A stretch of DNA of 64,000 nucleotides. It comes from Wolfiporia cocos (taxonomy: Eukaryota > Basidiomycota > Agaricomycetes > Polyporales > Phaeolaceae). Shown here piece after piece: positions 57,084-64,000 of the stretch; position 1 is the stretch's first letter, and each line of letters begins with the position of its first letter. Position numbers and translations under genes: made by a program. Location: positions 3,100,001 to 3,164,000 of the forward strand of contig JACCLO010000005.1 of assembly GCA_029448655.1 (NCBI GenBank), given 5' to 3'. The notes beneath the pieces are model-generated. The model saw nothing but the letters and a program-made list of their open reading frames with translations, did no database searches and was not told the origin of the DNA.

Positions 57084-58270
57084 ATGAACTTCACTAACAT
57101 CAATGTACGTTTCGCAAAGTCTTCTCCCGCTATAGCACTGCTCAGCATGCTTGCCAGGATCCGGCAGGACTCAAGGCACTTCTTGACCAGCTCAGATCGT
57201 CTGAGGCATGGCAGAATATTGCAAACTCTCAGCTAGACCCTGCGGCTGCAGCGGACAATGCAACTACCTCTACACTGTCTCCCTTTGTTCATCCCGCTGC
57301 AGCAAGTAATTCTGGGACCTCTGACACGCCTCATGATGCAGTCGTGCTCAAGGGTGAACATTCAATTGCGGACAGTGCTGCAGAGTCTGCTGATCCTGCG
57401 CCCACCCCCTCCGTTGCGTCTCTGCTCTCCCAGCTGCAGAACTCTGTGCCATTCTCCTCTGTCACTCAATCGGCGACTGAGCCGCATGTAGGCTCTGCTC
57501 AGAACCCCCAGCTGTTCGGCGGCCCCTACCAATCGGCCACCGATTCACGATCTGTGGGAACGGCGCTTGCACCTCCGCCGCCGGTCCGGAGACAGGACCT
57601 CCGTAACTGTACATTCCAGCAAGCCCTGCCGCATCTTGCACGCCTCGTAGAAGATCCGAGCTTCGTGGATGCCATGTCAATGGTGCGTTTCAATTTCGCT
57701 TAGCCGGCCCTCCCGTTCCGCCATTCCTACCCACGACACAGATGCAGAAAGAGCAGGCGGACCTCGAACGGCAGCTGTGGGAGGAACGTCGAGCTATCCT
57801 GCATAAACACGAAGAGAAGGTTAGGGTCGCACGCACAAAGTACGGCCGATTCCTTATCTGTGCAAGCCTGCTTAGTCGAACGCACACCCCAGAGCGAGCT
57901 TGATTGGCTCCGGGCTCACGCCATTCGAAGCTGATGTCCGTTCCCGTCGTTCCGGTACAGCGTTCCTGATGACACGTTGCTCACCTCATCCCGCCGGTTC
58001 TTTAGATGATCTCAGACTCGTTCCGGAAGGAACTGCAGAAGTTCGACACGGAACGTGCGCTTCCCGCCTGGGATGGTCTAGTCGCTAAGCAGCAGGCGAG
58101 GTTAGAGTCTCTTGGGGTGCCAGCGATGTACCCATCCGCTATGAAAGCAGACAGAGAGGCACGTGCTTCCCGCTGCTGCTTGCTGCCGTGAGCTGAGAAT
58201 CATGCCTTTGCAGCGCCAACAGCGGGTGGTACAGCTTCTAGCAGATCTCCTCAGCAGCGGCGGCGGATGA
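57084..58270 (+). CDS. Conserved fungal protein of unknown function, helical C-terminus
   Basis: Six exons (57084-57104, 57158-57682, 57742-57839, 57893-57935, 58006-58158, 58214-58270) give 298 residues with consistent phases. It begins MNFTNINDPAGLKALLDQLR, continues with a Ser/Ala/Pro-rich linker, then CTFQQALPHLARLVEDPSF, KEQADLERQLWEERRAILHK and RKELQKFDTERALPAWDGLV, KQQARLESLGVPAMYPS, ending DRERQQRVVQLLADLLSSGG. The charged helical half resembles a coiled coil. I have a general memory of basidiomycete proteins with the LERQLWEERRAI and ALPAWDGLV motifs but no function. The last intron is GC-AG (GAG/GCACGT); using a GT 4 nt later would give a different, longer Arg/Thr-rich tail. The first exon is short and the start codon less certain. 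Confidence 0.75.
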
Positions 58271-59446
58271 TCCAAACCGGTCGGACACGCGCTATAACTC
58301 GTGATGCGGCGCTTACTACGACACCCGTGAGTACATCAGTCGAGGTCTCGAGCACGAGTATTGTGATCCACTTCACAATTACCGTGCCCTCATGCTGCAA
58401 TGCTGACATACTAGACCGGCATCGCAGAATTTACGCCCTCGTCACATGCGCTATCATGACATGGCCCGCAGTATGATGGCCGGGCACAGCAACGAATTCG
58501 TTGGATGGCTCCGATGTTCTAGGGGACTTGAAGTTTTTGCTTCGCAATCCACATTGGGCAATGTCAACCTGACACATTGTCGGATTTTCGCACAGTCGGC
58601 ACGAGACCACCCACTAGTCCGATGAGAACGGGACCGTGGAATTCGCCCGCGTGCCCAACAGTGCTAGTGACCTTGGATAACTGCTTTTTGTTATTTTGGA
58701 CTCTTGGATGTTTCACTGCGCCACCCTCGGTGGTCTGCTGGTGGTTCTGGACCTATCAAAATTGTAATGACAGGTACCGATGAGTGATCCGTTTGCCGAT
58801 GCGCTGTCTGTAGTGACAGCATGACAGTCCAATGTGTTCAAAGCTGCCACATAATGTCGCCTTTACGGTGTGTGATCTGTGAAATACACATGCCATCAAC
58901 TTTACGACGAGTTCCCACTTGTGCCGGACCGCGTGGTAGGCGTCCAGCATAGACGATTGCCATGGCCCGGAGATCTTTATTCATTTTCTCGCGAAAGCTA
59001 GCCGCACTGTTGCAGTGCAACGGGGACTTCCTTTAGGCAATTCGGTACAGTTGTGACATGCCGTACCACCTCGCAAATGGGCTCAGGTTATGATTCAGTA
59101 CGTAATCATCCAGAAGACAATATCGAGTGCAAATGAGTCTTCGTGGATGTCAATCGTGGTGCACAGTGAGAAATCAGCGCTGCGCTCAGCGCTAATGAGC
59201 AGCTAATAAATAGCCAGGAAGGAGACATACGCGATCACGTGATGCTCTAAATGGAAATGTGAGCCTGCACGTCCGAAGGATCGGCAGAATGATCTGGGCT
59301 TCACTGCTGTAAATTGACTTTACCGCTCTGACTATGGTCAGGGTCGTTATCATCACCTGCTTCTTCCAGCGTCCCACCATTCCCACTGTCTATGCATGCC
59401 CTGAGCGGCACAACTGCCCTGCCCGTTCATTTCATCACCGCCCACC
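58271..59446. other. Intergenic region
   Basis: About 1.2 kb between two genes on the plus strand. It is AT-richer than coding sequence and shows only short arbitrary frames. Confidence 0.5.
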
Positions 59447-61405
59447 ATGCCATACGTTGACCTCGTCTCCTCCGACGACTACTCGTCCATCTGGTACACT
59501 ACTAACTCTCCTAACGGCAATGTGGGAGGCTTCGATCCTGCGAAACCCACTATTGTCATGTTACATCCGCTTTTTCTAGACTCTACATGGTTACATCCAC
59601 AGATGGATGACCCTCGCCTGCACACCGGCTTCAATATTATCATATTCGACACGCGGACAACAGGCAAATCATTATACAGACACAGTGGCCGCCACGACCT
59701 TTGGGTGACCGCTGCCGATCTTGCGCACTGCTTCCACGTCTGTTATAGTTTCATCGATCTTCTCCCGAGGCGCAATCTGACGCTACGTATCTCAGCATCT
59801 CTGCTTGCCACCGGTACACCTATTCGCCCCGGAACTGTACGCTTACGCTGCGCTGCGATTTGCTGCCCTGTAAGTGCAATGACAAGCCGTAGCTCCTGTC
59901 GACTGACTTTTACTTCTCTAGGTTCCCGGAGAAGCTCTTAAGCCTTACTCTGTGCAACATACCTGCTCAAACCGAGTGCGTCATAGGTCGATCGTCTTGG
60001 CAAGCATCTAACAATAGCCTAGGATTCGCTCTGTTTTCGAGGCATTGGAAGAACTTGCACAGTTGTGGTCATTCTCCGAAGACATCGAGTCGTTCGAATA
60101 TTCCTGCAAGGAACTCTTAGATTTCTTTGCTGGTCAAGTAAGGGATTGCTTCGCTGAAGTGCCCGTGTATGCCGACGTTCTCACCCGTCACCATAGGATG
60201 CACATCCAGACTTACAAGATGAGGTATGTTGTCATAATGAATATTCGCCAACCGGCACTCAATGTCTGCTTCAGCTAGTAGCTTACTGGGAGGTGCATTA
60301 TCCGCCCTTCCGAAGATCATACGTTATACCGAACATTAATCTGTTTATGAACGTGCGTCTTATCTCAGTTTGGCTCGCTGGCAACCAGACAGGCTTATTG
60401 GTCCCAGCGGACACCACTGACGGAGGAAGAATTTGCGGCCATCACTTGTCCGACTTTCATCATCCAGGTGAGCCTCTGTCCATTAGTCCGATAGTCCGAT
60501 AGCCAGTGCTGACGTATGTTGCCAGGCTGAACGTAGCCAAACGCATCCACTAGAGTTCGCAGAACAGATTGCGCAACTCCTAGTCAATGTTCCGGGTGGC
60601 TCTGCGTCGGTGTTCCCGGTCAAAGGTAAATGACAGCACCAGGGGATCGTCAAAATAATCCTTGATGATTCTCTCAGCCTCACAGGGGTACCTATCCATC
60701 ATCAGCGCTTCAATCGTTAATCAAGTCTTCTTCAAATTCCTTTCTCGCCAGCCGCCAGCGCGGTCAGACTGCACGCAGCCGGAAATGTCGCTAGAGGAAC
60801 GCATGCGGGTAGCATTGGCGCAACTCGGCAATTTCCGCGGAGATCCGTCGTTTGCGGAGCGCGACCCCCTCTCGCCTCTGTCGTTCTCTTGCGTGACACC
60901 GGAGGTGCAGAGAAGCCAGGATGAGACCTACGCGACATATCAGAAGGGCGAGCGGACCGCGTTCTCGCCACTAGGGCTTGACGGGCGACCGTTGCGCAAG
61001 TGCGTCAGTTTCTCATTGTCGGTGGTCTCATCCATTAACCCTCCCTTCATCAGATTTTCGGAACGGAAGGATCATTGGCTGGACGGCGGGGCGGACGGTT
61101 ATTCGTATTCCAGTAAGAAGCCGTCGCATTCAGTGCAGGGGATTATTGTCTGACCACCTGTCTGCATAGGCACGAGGGTGATTAGGGAGAAGAAGAAAAC
61201 ACAAAAGCCCAACCGCCGTCGCGACGACCGTGACGCTGGCATCATTCTTCCGCCATCAGAGCCTGTATCTGAGGAGCTGCAGCAAGTCGCTCGCATGCGG
61301 CGTGCGACAATTAACCCAAGTGCTGTGGACAAGCAGGTCATCAAGGGCTCAATGGCCAAGGTCGTGGCTACAGGGAATGTCCCGCTGCCGCGGCTGCTCA
61401 GATGA
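59447..61405 (+). CDS. Alpha/beta-hydrolase-fold protein lacking the catalytic triad, with C-terminal extension
   Basis: Fold recognised from PTIVMLHPLFLDSTWLHPQM (oxyanion-loop position), FNIIIFDTRTTGKS and WVTAADLAHCFHHLCLPPVH. At the nucleophile elbow, where the usual motif is GxSxG, the joined exon (from 59796) reads FAPELYAYAALRFAALFPE, so the Ser is replaced by Glu and the flanking Gly residues are missing. The region expected to hold the catalytic His reads SQGYLSIISASIVNQVFFKF. Between them are EELAQLWSFSEDIESFEYSC and FAAITCPTFIIQ. A C-terminal part of about 180 residues (MSLEERMRVALAQLGNFRGD, QDETYATYQKGERTAFSPLG, IREKKKTQKPNRRRDDRDAG, NPSAVDKQVIKGSMAKVV) has no recognised domain. 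About eight exons, with the central ones less sure. It is probably a non-enzymatic or very altered member. Confidence 0.75.
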
Positions 61406-61797
61406 TGTTCCGATGATCTGGTGCCATCCTAGGCTGTTGGTATATCGCCAGTTTCACGGCTACATTTCCTCGAAGCCGTCGCTTCGTATCTATACACATC
61501 CACGTGCGGTACACACTCATCTATTGGATACTCTACTTACTAGATATCGGCCCTTTTGCCATTCCGGCCGCTCACGCTGGCATCTAGCCGTCGCGCTGGA
61601 AAAGTACGTTGGTCGTATAGGTATTTAGTCGTCGTACTTACTTTCTAATCGCATCGATGATTTCCGGCAAATCTGTACCTAGCATCTAGCATAACCAGCA
61701 TGACATCCAATTGACCTCAGAACAACAACAACCAGTGACTTCGGAGCGCGAGGTGCTATTTATATTTTACTCCTTGAGTGAGCAAGATCACTTTCAC
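61406..61797. other. Convergent intergenic region
   Basis: About 390 bp holding the 3' ends of two converging genes. Nothing specific is present. Confidence 0.5.
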
Positions 61798-63433
61798 TTA
61801 GATGCTGCCTTCGGCCATCTTCGCCTTGTAGTACCGCACCATCTCCTCTAGACCCATGCGCACCGACCAGCGCGGCTGCCAGTCAAGCACCTGCTTTGCA
61901 CGCGTGGTGTCTGGCCTGCGCTTCTGCGGGTCGTCGGTGGGCATGGGCTTGTAGACGATTTGCACGTGACGCTTCGGGGGCTCGCCGTCCTCCGTCTGCA
62001 CTTTCTCGACGACTTCGCGCACGAGCTCTGCGAACTCGCCGATCGTGAACTCATCGCCGTTCCCAATGTTCACGGGCCGCGTCTCGTCCGAGTTCATGAG
62101 CGCGATCAGTCCGTCGATCAGATCATGGATGAACTGGAATGAGCGCGTTTGCTTGCCGTCGCCGTAGACGGTCATATCTTCACCACGAAGCGCCTGGATG
62201 ATGAAATTGGATACAACGCGGCCGTCGTGTGGGTTCACTGATATACGTGGTGTAAGACTTATGCTTCGCATGCAAACACAATCATACATACTCCTAGGTC
62301 CGTATGTGTTGAAGATACGCGCAACACGGACGTCTACGCCGTTCTGGCGGTGGTACCCGTAGGTCAAGGTTTCGGCGACACGCTTGCCCTCGTCATAGCA
62401 CGCACGAGGACCGATAGGGTTGACGTGTCCCCAGCTGGCTCATATTTAGACACCACTATAGCATCTTCGCGAATTTGAACTTACTAGTCTTCTGGCTGTG
62501 GGTGAACCTCGGGGTCACCGTATACCTCTAAATACGGGTGATCAGCGCGCCAAGGATAGAAGCAGCCGAGGAAGTGAACGTGCCTGATGTACTAGTGATC
62601 AAGAAGCGTGCCTTGGTGCGCTTCGCGAGGCCGAGCATATTCAGTGTGCCCAAGAAGGATGTCTTGACCGTCTTCACAGCATTGAATTGGTAGTGGGGAG
62701 GAGATGCAGGGCACGCGAGGTGGTAGATCTCTGCGGAGGACTCAAAACGCGACGAAGACTCATGAAGCCGGAAACGCACGGTCACATTCCGTCATATACG
62801 GCTCCACAACATCGTGGCGGACGAGCTCGAAGTTCGGATGACCGACCCAGTGGCTTACGGTCGTCTTTGATCCAGTGAAGAAGTTGTCTAGCACGGTCAC
62901 TTCATGGCCAAGGAGCATCAAGCGGTCAACCAAGTGCGAGCCCACGAACCCAGCACCGCCGGTGACGAGAACGCGCTTGCGCTTCTCCGGAGGAAGCAGC
63001 TTGACTGGGGGGAAGCGCGTCAGAGTCGTGTACGAGATGGACTTGGTGTCCGGGTAGTAAATCGAGTTGGACTGGTAGTCCTCCTCAGATTGCTCTCCAG
63101 GCTTGGGGCTAGTTGAATTGGCACTACGGACATAATGTGGACGGAGGTAGAGGGAGCGGACGACGTCGAGAGGTGCTTCACAGTCGAATCCGAATCGCTC
63201 GAAGCCAACTGTCTTGATCTCCTGCCCGTTCTTGTCAAGCGTAACAAACTGGAGGATGTTTGGGTCAATATCACCCGCTTCACGCTTAATGCTGCTAATG
63301 ACATGGCATACAACAGTATGCAGCCACCCGACGCGTTATACTGGCAGATCTGCCGTATGCCTCGCATTGCAATCCCTGGACTATCTGTGCATTCAAGGCA
63401 TCGAAAACTCACCTGGGTCGCAGTAGCCGACAT
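61798..63433 (-). CDS. UXS1: UDP-glucuronic acid decarboxylase (UDP-xylose synthase)
   Basis: Converts UDP-glucuronate to UDP-xylose for polysaccharide and glycolipid synthesis. The extended SDR fold reads [20 protein letters not shown] (NAD-binding GxxGxxG), [72 protein letters not shown] (catalytic YxxxK), [55 protein letters not shown] and [17 protein letters not shown]. The stop is at 61798. Upstream exons give [20 protein letters not shown] and EKRKRV. The N-terminus MSATATQ (ATG 63433) joins in frame to [15 protein letters not shown] only with an AAG acceptor, so this first intron is tentative. Four to six exons. No N-terminal membrane anchor is seen, suggesting a cytosolic form. Confidence 0.94.
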
Positions 63434-63776
63434 GTTGGCAGTTGGATAGGGTCGACGGTCAAACGTGTCCGCTCCTGAAATATAGGGCGTTTACGCGGGC
63501 TAGTAGACCCTGCTGCCAGATTTGTTTAGCGCCCGCGCTTAGTCTCGGTGATGACCGAGCCAATCAGTGGGGGCATTCCGAATTTCTCAAGCGCACTCCT
63601 GCAGGCTGCAGCGTTTGCCCACCCTTTGATCTCACACCCCCTCTTCACTCCCGCCTCGTTGTCGCCAATTCACACTTTTAGGAGGCAATAACACTGACTG
63701 CTGTGCCCCAAAATTCTGCGCAGACAAATTCCCACTCAGCCGTTCATACTCCGAATTGTATCTGTGACTGTCGATC
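63434..63776. other. Divergent promoter region
   Basis: About 340 bp between UXS1 and the bystin gene, containing both promoters; no motif was recognised. Confidence 0.5.
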
Positions 63777-64000
63777 ATGCCCCGCGCACTCAAAGGCACG
63801 GCAAAGTCACGGCATGACCCGTTGCATATTCAGCTCGGTGAAGATGAGCTTTACGCAAAATACGGACGCATTTCTCAGCCGGGTAAGCGCACGAAATCCA
63901 AGGCAAAGGCGCTGGACAATGAGGAGGGCGGAGAGGCCATACTGGACCCGAAGACGTCGAAAAGGATCTTTGAGCTTGCTCGGGGGCAGCAGGAGGAGCT
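63777..64000 (+). CDS. ENP1: Bystin/ENP1, ribosome biogenesis factor (5' part)
   Basis: Nucleolar factor for 18S rRNA processing and 40S assembly. Only the first 74 or so codons lie in the window; the frame is open to the edge. It reads MPRALKGTAKSRHDPLHIQL, GEDELYAKYGRISQPGKRTK, then DNEEGGEAILDPKTSKRIFE and LARGQQEEL. The RHDPL(H)xQL, A(K)YGR and LDPKTSKRI(F/L) blocks are the conserved bystin N-terminus. The gene is truncated by the window end. Confidence 0.88.
   Translation, partial: MPRALKGTAKSRHDPLHIQLGEDELYAKYGRISQPGKRTKSKAKALDNEEGGEAILDPKTSKRIFELARGQQEE

Noticed and set aside
1..64000. CRISPR arrays, bacterial-type operons, reverse transcriptase or transposase genes
   Set aside because: No regularly spaced repeats or matching protein motifs were seen anywhere in the window.

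Overview
The window is nuclear DNA from a basidiomycete fungus, most likely an Agaricomycete. Genes are short to medium, densely spaced on both strands, and broken by many introns of about 50-80 nt with GT-AG ends and CTRAY-like branch sites. Nearly all recognisable proteins are conserved eukaryotic housekeeping or signalling proteins in their basidiomycete forms. No bacterial operons, CRISPR arrays, rRNA, convincing tRNA or intact transposon were seen. The species cannot be named from this sequence.

Layout. 1-4317: very GC-rich gene-free DNA ahead of a bZIP factor (4318-6076). 6077-8202: another gene-poor stretch. 8203-10077: F-box protein with an acidic tail. 10706-12768 (-): mitochondrial tRNA-modification GTPase MSS1, divergent from calcineurin B (13004-13924). 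14333-15176 (-): ATP synthase subunit d, divergent from hexokinase (16325-18843). 19455-21276: AP-3 mu. 21277-22314: a minisatellite and two adjacent long hairpins. 22315-23538 (-): orphan membrane protein with an internal duplication. 24240-25376 (-) mitoribosomal mS42 and 25600-26074 (+) DAD1/OST2 share a promoter. 26326-26782 (-): DUF1748 protein. 27051-27595: PUA/ASCH-like protein. 28317-32150: 1222-residue coiled-coil protein. 32863-36712 (-): Zn2Cys6 transcription factor with an apparent 1.08-kb intron. 39399-41416: HSP90 co-chaperone STI1 behind a perfect heat-shock element. 41573-43018 (-): D-arabinose dehydrogenase. 43219-43693 (-): NDUFA4/MLRQ-like subunit with an 11-nt exon. 44185-48800 (-): Nup120/Nup160. 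49382-49938: Agaricomycete protein of unknown function. 50226-51480 (-): cytochrome-b5-like MAPR protein. 52362-54514 (-): DEP-RGS G-protein regulator. 57084-58270: conserved protein of unknown function. 59447-61405: alpha/beta-hydrolase-fold protein lacking catalytic residues. 61798-63433 (-): UDP-glucuronate decarboxylase. 63777-64000: 5' end of bystin/ENP1.

The genes do not form one pathway. A mitochondrial theme recurs (MSS1, ATP7, mS42, DUF1748, NDUFA4-like) beside signalling (calcineurin B, RGS, bZIP) and trafficking or ER functions (AP-3 mu, DAD1). Several small multi-exon genes (calcineurin B, the DUF1748 protein, the NDUFA4-like subunit) only appear when exons are joined by hand.

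The least explained items are the paired hairpins at 21797-21947 whose loops share GTGCAC, the duplicated membrane protein beside them, the two oversized introns (hexokinase 454 nt, Zn2Cys6 factor 1078 nt), the catalytically dead hydrolase, and two GC-AG introns.
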